Shown here in pieces: positions 1 through 7,547 of a DNA stretch of 16,150 bases. The stretch is taken from positions 1 through 16,150 of the forward strand of contig JAEEKC010000386.1 in the NCBI GenBank assembly GCA_016282215.1, given 5' to 3'. Below the pieces are notes generated by a model that saw nothing but the letters and a program-made list of their open reading frames with translations, had not been told where the DNA came from and made no database searches. A program made the position numbers and the translations under genes. Within the stretch, counting starts at the first letter, position 1, and every line of letters starts with the position of its first letter. This stretch comes from Lachnospiraceae bacterium. GTDB taxonomy: Bacteria; Bacillota; Clostridia; Lachnospirales; Lachnospiraceae.

Positions 1-2453
1 AGGAACAGATTGGCGCAAGTCATGTCCCATATACAATTCTATATCAGGAACCGGCCATGCGTGATGACGGAACCTGTTTTATGGATCATGAGGTACATTC
101 TGTTTTAGACAGAAAGGGTTTTAAAAAACTTCATCTTGAAAAGAATAATGAATGGTATCACTGCAGTGTTGAGGATGTCAAAGCTGCAATAAGAGAGATC
201 AAAACAGGGATTCGTCTCGAAGGGGCGAGGACACAGACTTTTCAGATGCGTCCGGAACAATCCCGGGCCGTAGAGAAAACGATGGAGTACTATGCTCTTT
301 CAAAAAAGGAAGATCCTGACAGAGCGCCTAAGTTTTTGTGGAATGCAAAAATGAGATTCGGAAAAACGTTTGCATCCTATGAGCTTGCAAAGAAAATGGG
401 GCTGTCAAGAATTCTTGTATTGACATTTAAGCCGGCTGTGGAATCGGCATGGCGGGATGATCTGATGTCTCATGTCCAGTTTGAAGGCTGGCAATTTGTA
501 TCGAATAAAGATGCGCACGATAATAATATCAATATCGATCAGCAGTTTGACGAGGCTGATAAAGACAGACCTATCGTTGTATTTGGTTCTTTCCAGGACC
601 TGTTAGGTACAAATGAAGCCGGCGGGATCAAAACGAAAAATGAGTTTATCCATATCGAAGACTGGGATCTGGTCATATTTGATGAGTATCATTATGGTGC
701 CTGGAGGGAAAATTCCAAGAAACTATTTGAAAATCCCGATGACGAAGCGGATGTGGATTTTGATGTCGAAAAGTATAGCAGAGAAGAAGCCGGAAACGCA
801 TATAACGAATCGTTTCTCCCAATTACGGCAAAGCATTATCTGTTCCTGTCCGGTACACCTTTCCGGGCGATTAACAGCGGTGAGTTCATAGAAGAACAGA
901 TTTACAACTGGACATATTCGGATGAACAGAAAGCCAGGGAAGAATGGATCGGCGCTGATAATCCATATGAAGAATTACCCAGGATGGTAATGATGACCTA
1001 TCGAATTCCGGATAGTATCAGACAGATCGCAATTCAAGGGGAGTTTGATGAATTTGACCTGAATGTTTTTTTTGGCGCCGATATGGAAAAAAACAAGCCG
1101 GAAACAGCAAGGTTTACTTACGAAAATGAAGTGCAAAAGTGGCTGGATCTGATCAGAGGTTCCTATCTTCCGTCGAATGTTGATGATATGAAACTTGGAC
1201 AGGATAAACGTCCGCCTATGCCATATTCAGATACAAGACTGTTAAGTGTTTTGTCGCATACGTTATGGTTTTTGCCAAGTGTTGCTTCCTGCTATGCCAT
1301 GGACAATTTGCTGAAGCGCAGGCAAAACAGTTTTTACCACGAATATAAGATAAATGTTTGTGCCGGAACAAAAGCAGGTATCGGACTGGATGCATTGAAG
1401 CCGGTTCTAAGATCCATGGATGATCCGCTTCATTCCAAGACCATTACATTATCATGCGGAAAACTGACCACCGGGGTAACGGTAAGGCCATGGTCCGGTG
1501 TATTTATGCTTAGAAATCTGCAAAGTCCGGAAACATATTTCCAGACGGCATTCAGAGTTCAGTCGCCATGGACTGTTGAAGGCGAGGATGGGAAAAAAGA
1601 GATCATAAAGCGGGAATGCTATATATTTGATTTTTCATTGGACAGAGCACTTCGGCAGATATCGGATTATTCCTGCAGACTGGATGTTCATGAGGCTGAC
1701 CCGGAAAAGAAAGTAGCGGAATTTATCAGCTTTCTTCCGGTCCTGGCCTATGACGGAAGTTCAATGAGGCAGATATCTGCGCAGGATGTCCTTGATATCG
1801 CCATGGCAGGAACATCAGCAACATTGCTGGCGAAGAGATGGGAATCGGCGCTGCTCGTTAATGTTGATAATGATACGCTGCACCGGTTGCTGAACAATAA
1901 AGAAGCGCTTGATGCACTGATGAGCATCGAGGGATTCCGATCGTTAAATCAGGATATTTCAACGATCATCAACAAGTCAGAATATGTTAAGAAGGTAAAG
2001 AAAGAAGGAGAGGAAAAACTCAGTAAGAAAGAGAAACAGGAGCTTTCAAAAGAAGAAAAAGAGTACAGATCGATGCGAAAGAAAATACAGGAGAAGTTGA
2101 TCAAGTTCGCGACCAGAGTGCCTGTTTTTATGTACTTGACAGATTACAGAGAAAGATCCCTGAAAGATGTTATCACACAATTTGAACCGGGATTGTTTAA
2201 GAAAGTGACGGGATTGGATGTCAGGGATTTTGAGCTGCTCTGTTCAATGGGTGTGTTTAATGCGAACCTGATGAACGACGCGATCTTTAAATTCAAGAGG
2301 TATGAAGACAGCAGCCTGTCCTATACAGGAATTGACAGACATGAAGACGAGGATATAGGCGGATGGGATACTGTTATCCGAAGACAGCAATATGAAAAAT
2401 TGTTTTATAACCAACAGAACACTATGGTTGCCACAAAAAAAACGATGATATAA
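1..2453 (+). CDS. Superfamily 2 helicase/ATPase of a restriction-like (type III Res-like) family, 5' partial
   Basis: The frame is open from base 3 to the stop at 2451-2453, so the gene starts left of the window. The first in-window ATG (57) lies inside a domain and is unlikely to be the start. Numbered from that Met, helicase motifs are clear: Walker A NAKMRFGKT (96-104), the DEYH box (209-212), SGTPF motif III (265-269) and a motif VI-like QTAFRVQ past residue 500. The segment before the ATPase core (DHEVH at 10-14, EWYHC at 32-36) resembles the tail of a T5orf172/GIY-YIG-like domain that precedes helicases of this family; most of it would lie outside the window. A Lys/Glu-rich charged stretch lies near 640-680. 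The family is known from restriction and anti-phage loci; ATP-driven DNA translocation is inferred. No nuclease motif is visible in the part shown. Confidence 0.8.
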   Translation, partial: EQIGASHVPYTILYQEPAMRDDGTCFMDHEVHSVLDRKGFKKLHLEKNNEWYHCSVEDVKAAIREIKTGIRLEGARTQTFQMRPEQSRAVEKTMEYYALSKKEDPDRAPKFLWNAKMRFGKTFASYELAKKMGLSRILVLTFKPAVESAWRDDLMSHVQFEGWQFVSNKDAHDNNINIDQQFDEADKDRPIVVFGSFQDLLGTNEAGGIKTKNEFIHIEDWDLVIFDEYHYGAWRENSKKLFENPDDEADVDFDVEKYSREEAGNAYNESFLPITAKHYLFLSGTPFRAINSGEFIEEQIYNWTYSDEQKAREEWIGADNPYEELPRMVMMTYRIPDSIRQIAIQGEFDEFDLNVFFGADMEKNKPETARFTYENEVQKWLDLIRGSYLPSNVDDMKLGQDKRPPMPYSDTRLLSVLSHTLWFLPSVASCYAMDNLLKRRQNSFYHEYKINVCAGTKAGIGLDALKPVLRSMDDPLHSKTITLSCGKLTTGVTVRPWSGVFMLRNLQSPETYFQTAFRVQSPWTVEGEDGKKEIIKRECYIFDFSLDRALRQISDYSCRLDVHEADPEKKVAEFISFLPVLAYDGSSMRQISAQDVLDIAMAGTSATLLAKRWESALLVNVDNDTLHRLLNNKEALDALMSIEGFRSLNQDISTIINKSEYVKKVKKEGEEKLSKKEKQELSKEEKEYRSMRKKIQEKLIKFATRVPVFMYLTDYRERSLKDVITQFEPGLFKKVTGLDVRDFELLCSMGVFNANLMNDAIFKFKRYEDSSLSYTGIDRHEDEDIGGWDTVIRRQQYEKLFYNQQNTMVATKKTMI

Positions 2454-2552
2454 TATATGAAAATACAGTGTCAAAAAAATAATGAGCTAGTGTAAAGTCC
2501 GGTATGAAAATACGTAGCAGACAAATAAATAATAAACCAGGAGGAAACAAAA

Positions 2553-3143
2553 ATGGCATACACCAGTGATCGTGAGTTTACAGATTATGTTCATAATCAT
2601 TTAGCGGTAGATATCATCTATCCGAAGATGGATTGGAAGGTTCAGGAAGTAAAAGAGCGTTTAAGTACAAATATAGATCTGAATAATGCGGTTGACTATA
2701 TGGCAGTTGATGCAGATCGCAATCTGATCACAATTCAGGAGCGTTTCAGGGAAGTGAAATATCAAAATTACAGTGATTTTACGATCCGATATATGCGGCC
2801 TGAAAATGAGCATGAGGAACGAAGACTTTCTGAGTTTTTTAAGATGGATGCAGAATACTTTATTTATGGTACGATCGATGTCGCAAAGAAAGATTATAAG
2901 ACTGCGTCCAAGTCTGTTAAGTTCGCTGTGCTGAACCTGAACCGCTTAAAGGACCGCATTGATGATGGCACGATCGTTATTGATGGCAAGCTGAACAGTT
3001 ATACTTGTGTGAAGAGAGATAATACAATGGTATGTCCCATTAATGAAAACTATGATCACTCTTCCAACTTTGTGCCATTTGATATTGCTATTCTAAGTAA
3101 TATTGCGCCTGAGGTGATAGAATATCAGGAAGGTTTTTATTGA
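2553..3143 (+). CDS. Companion protein of the helicase, possible PD-(D/E)XK-like nuclease
   Basis: 196 aa, preceded by a strong AGGAGG (2539-2544) 8 bases before the ATG and lying 99 bases after the helicase. The N-terminal half carries an Asp-rich strand (AVDYMAVDAD, about 46-55) followed by ITIQERFR (59-66) and YSDFTIRY (73-80). The pattern of an acidic strand, a short hairpin and then Q/E-x-R/K is what a degenerate PD-(D/E)XK core looks like, with D48 and the Q62-E63-R64 triad as candidate residues. From memory, similar small proteins containing 'QERFR' and 'DHSS.FV.FD' occur in phage and restriction-type loci. I therefore infer a DNA-cleavage or recognition partner of the helicase. No membrane segment or signal peptide. 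The nuclease assignment is tentative; the gene itself is secure. Confidence 0.75.
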   Translation: MAYTSDREFTDYVHNHLAVDIIYPKMDWKVQEVKERLSTNIDLNNAVDYMAVDADRNLITIQERFREVKYQNYSDFTIRYMRPENEHEERRLSEFFKMDAEYFIYGTIDVAKKDYKTASKSVKFAVLNLNRLKDRIDDGTIVIDGKLNSYTCVKRDNTMVCPINENYDHSSNFVPFDIAILSNIAPEVIEYQEGFY

Positions 3144-3164
3144 TAATATAAGTAGGTATTTACT

Positions 3165-3488
3165 ATGAAAAAGATTATAATGAAAGCACTTAAAATACTA
3201 AGCCTGCTTTTGATCATATTCCTGATAGCGAATGGTACGATTGGCGCATTGTGGAATTATATAGTCGTGAATCACAAATCTGATATCATACAAAACAGGA
3301 TTTTCCTGTTTCCGTTTGGTGTTGGAGGGAGTCTTGTATGTTTTCTTGTAGGCATGATATTGATTCCTGTTCATATCATGGTTTTTCATACGGACTGGTT
3401 TGTTTCTGATCTGAAAAGAGCGGAAGATGTATTTCTGTCTGCGGTTTCGAATCTCGATGAAGACAGTGATGAAAAAAAGAGGAACTAA
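3165..3488 (+). CDS. Small two-helix membrane protein of unknown function
   Basis: 107 aa, starting 21 bases after the preceding stop with only a weak ribosome site (AGTAGG about 13 bases upstream), so translation may depend on the upstream gene. Two hydrophobic segments are visible: about residues 8-28 (leading Lys, then LSLLLIIFLIANG) and about 47-73 (FLFPFGVGGSLVCFLVGMIL). A charged, acidic C-terminal tail (EDSDEKKRN) follows. I do not recognise a family. As third gene of a helicase cassette and the last before a strong terminator, it could be a membrane effector or simply a hitchhiker. A 121-aa frame lies antisense over it, but has no ribosome site and would be read through the terminator, so the plus-strand gene is preferred. 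Confidence 0.55.
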   Translation: MKKIIMKALKILSLLLIIFLIANGTIGALWNYIVVNHKSDIIQNRIFLFPFGVGGSLVCFLVGMILIPVHIMVFHTDWFVSDLKRAEDVFLSAVSNLDEDSDEKKRN

Positions 3489-3546
3489 GTAGTATGTGCT
3501 TGTAACAAGATATATTGTAAGCAGTATTGCAGGAATAAAATGGATG

Positions 3547-3576
3547 CCCCGGTGCAAATGCACCGGGGTGTTTTTT
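3547..3576 (+). terminator. Rho-independent terminator of the helicase cassette
   Basis: A perfect 9-bp GC-rich stem, CCCCGGTGC (3547-3555) with GCACCGGGG (3560-3568) and loop AAAT, is followed by TG and six T (3571-3576). It lies 59 bases past the stop of the membrane-protein gene and before the convergent alcohol dehydrogenase gene. An A-rich stretch on its left could let it work weakly in the other direction too. Confidence 0.92.
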
Positions 3577-3609
3577 CGTCGCAGTATTCTAATTCCGGAT
3601 GATACGATC

Positions 3610-4785
3610 TCATACCATCATTTCATAGATCTTTGTGCAATCGTCTTCATTCAGCGTTACGAAACCTGAGATGGAACCGGTGCGGCCGTCGCCGTTGCAG
3701 AGCACATCGACCAGTTTCGGGATATCCTCTGCTTTCGCACCCAGCTGCTCAAAATTCTTCGGCATGCCGAGAGAAACGAGGAAGTTTTGGAATGCATTGA
3801 TCCCTTCCAAGGCCGTGACTTCCGGATGGTCGAAATCCATCTGGCAGCCCCAGACGCGGACAGCCACTTTTGCAAAACGGTTGACATCGTGGTTCATCAC
3901 ATATTTGAAAACAGCAGGCATCGTGACTGCCAGACCGGCGCCATGCGCGCAGTCGTAAAGCGCGGAGAGCTCATGCTCGATATTGTGGCTGTTCCAGTCC
4001 TGGCTCCTGCCGACGCCGCAGGTATTATTGTGTGCTACCATGCCGGCCCACATGATATTAGCGCGAGCCTCATAGTTATCCGGATCAGCGATCACTCTGG
4101 GACCTTCATGCTTCATGGTCAGAAGAAGCGCCTCGATCAGACGGTCCGTTACTTCCACCTCTTTGGAATTGGTCAGGTATCTCTCATAGAGATGTGCCAT
4201 GATGTCGGTGATGCCGGCTGCAGTCTGATAGGGCGGAAGTGTCTGTGTCAGCGCGGGATTTAAGATACTGAACTTCGGGCGGATGGCATTTCCGCTGGCA
4301 CCGCGTTTGAACATGCCTTCTTCCTTGGTGATCACGGAATCCGGACTGCCTTCACTGCCGGTAGCGGCGATGGTCAGGATCGTACCAACGGGAAGCGCCT
4401 CTTCGATGGGCTTGCCGCTGTAGAAATCCCAGAAATCTCCGTCATATACCACGCCTGCGGCGATGGCTTTGGAAGAGTCGATGACGCTGCCGCCGCCGAC
4501 TGCAAGGATAAAGTCAACGCCTTCTTTTTTGCAAAGATCGATCCCCTCATAAACCAGACCGCTTCTCGGATTCGGTTTAACGCCGCCGAGCGTCACATAC
4601 GGGATGCCTTCTTTTTGCAGTGAAGCTTCCACGCGGTCTAAAAGGCCCGAGCTTTTTGCGCTCTTGCCGCCGAAATGGACAAGCACCTTGGTGCCGCCGA
4701 AACGTTTCACATATTCGCCGGCCTGAGACTCGGTATCCTTACCGAAAACGAAAAATGTCGGTGAGTAAAAAGTAAAATTCTCCAT
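3610..4785 (-). CDS. Iron-containing alcohol dehydrogenase (butanol dehydrogenase-like)
   Basis: 391 aa, the usual length for group III (Fe-dependent) alcohol dehydrogenases. The dinucleotide-binding GGGS lies at 97-100. The four metal ligands of the family can be placed at D194, H198, H267 and H281, with the same spacing (4 and 14 residues) as in FucO. ATGSEGS (141-147) is the usual Thr/Ser-rich nucleotide-site loop. The enzyme is cytoplasmic and interconverts an aldehyde and a primary alcohol with NAD(P)H; substrate cannot be told from sequence, though the overall look is that of the BDH/YqhD branch. The start is supported by AAAGGGGA about 8 bases upstream on the minus strand. It stands alone, convergent to the helicase cassette and divergent from the 162-aa gene. 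Confidence 0.93.
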   Translation of the reverse strand: MENFTFYSPTFFVFGKDTESQAGEYVKRFGGTKVLVHFGGKSAKSSGLLDRVEASLQKEGIPYVTLGGVKPNPRSGLVYEGIDLCKKEGVDFILAVGGGSVIDSSKAIAAGVVYDGDFWDFYSGKPIEEALPVGTILTIAATGSEGSPDSVITKEEGMFKRGASGNAIRPKFSILNPALTQTLPPYQTAAGITDIMAHLYERYLTNSKEVEVTDRLIEALLLTMKHEGPRVIADPDNYEARANIMWAGMVAHNNTCGVGRSQDWNSHNIEHELSALYDCAHGAGLAVTMPAVFKYVMNHDVNRFAKVAVRVWGCQMDFDHPEVTALEGINAFQNFLVSLGMPKNFEQLGAKAEDIPKLVDVLCNGDGRTGSISGFVTLNEDDCTKIYEMMV

Positions 4786-4869
4786 CTAGCAGTTCCCCTT
4801 TCTTGTTTTGCAGATAGTTACTGATGATTATCGTTTGAGTTCACTATACGGGAAAACGGGACAAAATAA

Positions 4870-4902
4870 AAGCAGAATCTTGCTATATTCTGCTTGTTTT
4901 TT
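4870..4902. terminator. Bidirectional terminator-like hairpin in the leader of the dehydrogenase gene
   Basis: Arms AAGCAGAAT (4870-4878) and ATTCTGCTT (4887-4895) pair perfectly over 9 bp around an 8-base loop. On the plus strand G and six T follow (4897-4902); on the minus strand the hairpin is followed by TTATTTTG. The nearest upstream gene on the plus strand is antisense (the dehydrogenase), so plus-strand use would end antisense transcripts. On the minus strand the hairpin lies 85 bases before the dehydrogenase ATG and could act as an attenuator if transcription starts to its right. Confidence 0.45.
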
Positions 4903-4938
4903 GTTATTGGTTTTTAACTTCCCGGGCAAATTATTTTG

Positions 4939-4966
4939 TTGCGATTATACTGTATTCGGTTATAAT
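4939..4966 (+). promoter_or_regulatory. Sigma-A type promoter for the 162-aa gene
   Basis: TTGCGA (4939-4944), a 16-base spacer and a perfect TATAAT (4961-4966). The predicted start near 4973 gives a leader of about 100 bases before the ATG at 5073. ATTATA (4944-4949) within the spacer makes a near-inverted repeat with GTTATAAT, so a divergent minus-strand -10 for the dehydrogenase gene is also possible, but no good -35 goes with it. Confidence 0.55.
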
Positions 4967-5072
4967 GTAGGTAGTGATCATTCGATTGACGGCAGCAGGG
5001 AAATGCCGAAATGTTTGTATGAACAACAGTTGTTGATCGGTTAGTGATCTATTATATTTTAGGGGGTATACT

Positions 5073-5561
5073 ATGGGATTGTTTGACAAGTTACTTGACG
5101 GGCTCGGCGTGGATTCCCAGACAGTGGGGAAATTTGTAGATGGTCTGGTAGACAGCGCCAAAGAGCAGAATGCAAAAAGAGAGAGCGAAAGAGCTTACTC
5201 TGCTTCGGTAGAGCCGGCCTCCGGGGATTCCTGGGGCGAGGTCATGCCGCAGGAGGAAAACCAGTATAATTATAACGGAACTTATATTCAGTATTTTGAA
5301 AACATTTTTGACAATGAGTTTTCAGATTATGAGTATGAAAAAGAAGAGATCGCAGGGACCCTCCGCACGGTTTATTCTTTTTATTCAGGTGGGCGGAAGG
5401 AATTGGTGCTCGAGCTGATGAATGAAAGAAGTTCTGCGAAAAAGATCCGCAATGAGGCGGAAAGAGAAGGCATTCCGTATCTTCGTTTTTATTATGATCA
5501 CGACGGCTGGTGGAATACCCGTTCTTATGTGGTCAGGCGGATGAGGGAAGCATTAAGTTAA
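5073..5561 (+). CDS. Protein of unknown function with a conserved-looking C-terminal domain
   Basis: 162 aa with a strong AGGGGG (5061-5066) before the ATG. Three parts can be seen: an amphipathic N-terminus rich in small and hydrophobic residues (MGLFDKLLDGLG, then residues to about 30), a low-complexity Glu/Ser/Asn linker (about 31-68), and a compact C-terminal domain from about 75 to 162. The last has alternating strands and helices (ELVLELMNERSSAKKIRN at 110-127, IPYLRFYYDHDGWWNTRSY at 134-152). I have an impression of similar C-terminal domains in other Clostridia, but no function. There is no signal peptide or membrane segment. It is the first gene of the co-directional run that includes the reverse transcriptase, separated from it by the structured element at 5568-5702. 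Whether it is functionally tied to the reverse transcriptase is unknown. Confidence 0.7.
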   Translation: MGLFDKLLDGLGVDSQTVGKFVDGLVDSAKEQNAKRESERAYSASVEPASGDSWGEVMPQEENQYNYNGTYIQYFENIFDNEFSDYEYEKEEIAGTLRTVYSFYSGGRKELVLELMNERSSAKKIRNEAEREGIPYLRFYYDHDGWWNTRSYVVRRMREALS

Positions 5562-5567
5562 TATGCA

Positions 5568-5702
5568 AAAAACAGAAGGAGAACGCTTAGCGCCTGCGGC
5601 GGACCCGGCACGAAGAATCATAAGCTTCGCAGGCAGCATCTTCGTGTACGGTCCAGTACATCCCATAATTTATGGGATTTAACGTCTTCTCCTTCTGTTT
5701 TT
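5568..5702 (+). ncRNA. Candidate structured RNA element immediately upstream of the reverse transcriptase
   Basis: The 135-base segment is closed by a perfect 16-bp inverted repeat: 5568-5583 (AAAAACAGAAGGAGAA) pairs with 5687-5702. Two more pairs continue inward after a two-base bulge. Inside lie a stem GGACC/GGTCC (5601-5605 with 5650-5654) continuing into CACGAAGA/TCTTCGTG (5609-5616 with 5639-5646), and a separate 8-bp hairpin ATCCCATA/TATGGGAT (5660-5667 with 5671-5678). GCCTGCG (5592-5598) can instead pair with CGCAGGC (5628-5634), an alternative fold. The right arm ends 16 bases before the reverse transcriptase ATG. This is the position of an RNA template or primer in retron-like systems. 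The A-tract and T-tract flanking the outer stem also allow a simpler role as an oversized terminator for the 162-aa gene. Confidence 0.45.
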
Positions 5703-5718
5703 ATATTCTGGGGTTGTA

Positions 5719-6921
5719 ATGTCACTTTTGGATCGATTAAGCGACGGATCGGTTTGGAACCGTTTCTATGATTATAAGTGTTCGCTGGCTTGTCCGAAGC
5801 AGTTTTCAAAAGAACTGCATATTTTTATAGAAGAAAAACGCTATCTGCCGGTTTGCGAAAGGATCTATGCAGGGCGTGATTTTCCTTTGCCGGAAAAAGC
5901 CGTGATCAGCAAGATGGGATCGGACAAAAAGCGCACTGTTTATTCCTATCCCGATGATGAAAGCACGGTGTTGAAGCTTCTGACCTATCTGATGCTCAGA
6001 AAGTATGATGGGATCTTTCAAAAAAATCTGTATTCCTTCCGTCCCGGCAGGACGGCGAAAGATGCAGTCAGGGCGCTTTTGAAAAATGATCAGATTTTTA
6101 AGATGTATGCCTACAAGGCTGATATCCATGATTATTTCAATTCCATTCCGGTGGAAAGCCTGTTGCCGCGCTTACAGGAAGTGCTGGCAGATGATGAAGC
6201 GCTCTATGATTTTCTGGCCGGACTTTTAACAGAGGAAAGGGTGCGCTTTCGCGGGCAGGTCATCCGTGAGAAAAAGGGAATCATGGCGGGGACGCCGCAG
6301 TCCGCTTTTTATGCTAATCTCTTTTTAAAAGAGCTGGATGAACATTTTGCCGGGCAGGGAGTATTGTATGCCAGGTACTCGGACGATATCATTTTGTTTG
6401 CACCGACCGGGGAAGAAGTAAAAGCGCACGCAGCCTATATCCATGCGTACCTTGGAAAATTTGATCTGTCTATTAATCCGACTAAAGAAAGCTTTTACCA
6501 GCCGGGAGACGGTTTTACGTTTTTGGGATTTTCCTGCAGGGAAGATCAGGTGGATATCGCGCCTGCTACGGTAAAGAAACTGAAGCAGAAGATGAAGAGA
6601 AAGCGCGATGCCCTGAAACGTTGGAGTGATAGGAATGATGTGGCAAGGGAAAAAGCGGCAGCGGCCTTCATCCGGATCTTTAACAGGAAGCTTTTGGAAA
6701 GTCCGAAGGACAATGAGCTTTCCTGGAGCCATTGGTTTTTTCCGGTGATTAATACAACTGAGAGCCTGCATGTGATCGATCTGTATGCGCAGGACTGTCT
6801 GCGGTACCTGATCAGCGGAACGCACACCAAGGCAAGATACAATGTAACCTATGAGACGTTGAAAAAACTGGGGTACAGATCGTTAGTGCATGCTTACTAT
6901 TGTGATGGAGAGGATGGATGA
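5719..6921 (+). CDS. Stand-alone reverse transcriptase of unassigned class
   Basis: 400 aa. All core RT blocks are present: KRTVYSYP (71-78), NLYSFRPGR (103-111), KADIHDYF with catalytic D135 (133-140), GIMAGTPQSAFYAN (187-200), YSDD with catalytic D222 and D223 (220-223), NPTK (253-256) and FLGF (268-271). A basic stretch (287-301) opens the C-terminal third, which ends in a Trp/Tyr-rich region (WSHWFFPV, then LGYRSLVHAYY). There is no intron maturase X/endonuclease part, and no retron NAxxH or VTG motif is seen. YSDD and the lack of an SP insertion in block 4 point away from classical intron enzymes, toward the 'unknown group' RTs, several of which are anti-phage. An upstream stop at 5680 fixes the start; GGGG at 5710-5713 is the ribosome site. 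The gene overlaps the next one by 4 bases. Confidence 0.88.
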   Translation: MSLLDRLSDGSVWNRFYDYKCSLACPKQFSKELHIFIEEKRYLPVCERIYAGRDFPLPEKAVISKMGSDKKRTVYSYPDDESTVLKLLTYLMLRKYDGIFQKNLYSFRPGRTAKDAVRALLKNDQIFKMYAYKADIHDYFNSIPVESLLPRLQEVLADDEALYDFLAGLLTEERVRFRGQVIREKKGIMAGTPQSAFYANLFLKELDEHFAGQGVLYARYSDDIILFAPTGEEVKAHAAYIHAYLGKFDLSINPTKESFYQPGDGFTFLGFSCREDQVDIAPATVKKLKQKMKRKRDALKRWSDRNDVAREKAAAAFIRIFNRKLLESPKDNELSWSHWFFPVINTTESLHVIDLYAQDCLRYLISGTHTKARYNVTYETLKKLGYRSLVHAYYCDGEDG

Positions 6922-7502
6922 ACAATATATCTGAAATCTTGAAACAAAGCATCATCATCGCTGCGGGAAGTGTGGTCGTCCTGCCGCTCATCGGTCTGAT
7001 CGTGCATGCGATCAGTTCCTTTGTGCTGCAGAATGTCTTCGGGCTGTTCAGCAGGTCGGGTGCTTTATACCTGTTTTTTGCAAATACGCTGACCTTTCCG
7101 GGAGTGGTATATCATGAACTTTCCCACGCTCTGTTTGCATTTCTGACGGGCGCAAAGATCAATGAGATCAAATTATATCAGAAAAAGGAAGGACATTTGG
7201 GGTATGTTAATTATTCGCCCCGCGGAGCCTGGGGACTGCAAAGCCTGCAGCTGACTTTCGCGTCCTGTGCGCCGGTGGTTACCGGCCTCATAGCGGAGGC
7301 TGTGATCGTCTATGTCTTTACAGCGTTTATGCTGCCCGTCTGGGCGAAGGTTTTGCTGATATACCTGGGTGTTTCGATACTGGTGCACATGGATATGTCC
7401 ACGGCTGATCTGAAATCCTATGTAAGGGGCGTATTCTTTGTGATGATCTTGGTGTTTATTGGTTCCTTTTTCTATCTCTATCTTCACGGGCCGGTGATGT
7501 GA
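6918..7502 (+). CDS. M50-like integral membrane metallopeptidase
   Basis: 194 aa, overlapping the reverse transcriptase by ATGA, which implies coupled translation. The zinc motif HELSH is at 66-70 in a hydrophobic setting. Downstream HMDMSTADLKSY (157-168) matches the second conserved block of small M50-type membrane peptidases, with D159 or D164 as candidate third ligand. LGYVNYSPRG (94-103) is another block typical of this group. About five membrane segments are visible (roughly 11-33, 46-62, 112-138, 142-157, 170-190). Enzymes of this clan cut substrates within or near the membrane; the substrate here is unknown. Similar proteins occur as stand-alone genes in Firmicutes, so the link to the reverse transcriptase may be positional rather than functional. 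Confidence 0.8.
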   Translation: MNNISEILKQSIIIAAGSVVVLPLIGLIVHAISSFVLQNVFGLFSRSGALYLFFANTLTFPGVVYHELSHALFAFLTGAKINEIKLYQKKEGHLGYVNYSPRGAWGLQSLQLTFASCAPVVTGLIAEAVIVYVFTAFMLPVWAKVLLIYLGVSILVHMDMSTADLKSYVRGVFFVMILVFIGSFFYLYLHGPVM

Positions 7503-7547
7503 ATGCACAGCAATGTATGAATAAATGTCCGAAAAACAGGTGCAAAA

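Noticed and set aside
3198..3563. 121-codon minus-strand frame over the small membrane protein
   Set aside because: It would start inside the terminator, has no ribosome site, and is rich in His/Tyr/Ile as expected of an antisense shadow.
4808..5044. 78-codon plus-strand frame between the dehydrogenase and the 162-aa gene
   Set aside because: It has no ribosome site, crosses a terminator-like hairpin and the TATAAT promoter, and has an unstructured composition.
5568..6921. Classical retron (msr-msd plus RT)
   Set aside because: The inverted-repeat layout fits, but the RT has no NAxxH before block 3 and no VTG in block 7, and its fingers and C-terminus look more intron/UG-like. Kept as 'retron-like layout' only.
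5562..7502. Group II intron or diversity-generating retroelement
   Set aside because: There is no maturase X or endonuclease part and no domain V-like hairpin was seen. No template/variable repeat pair with adenine-specific differences was seen by eye, although a self-alignment was not possible.
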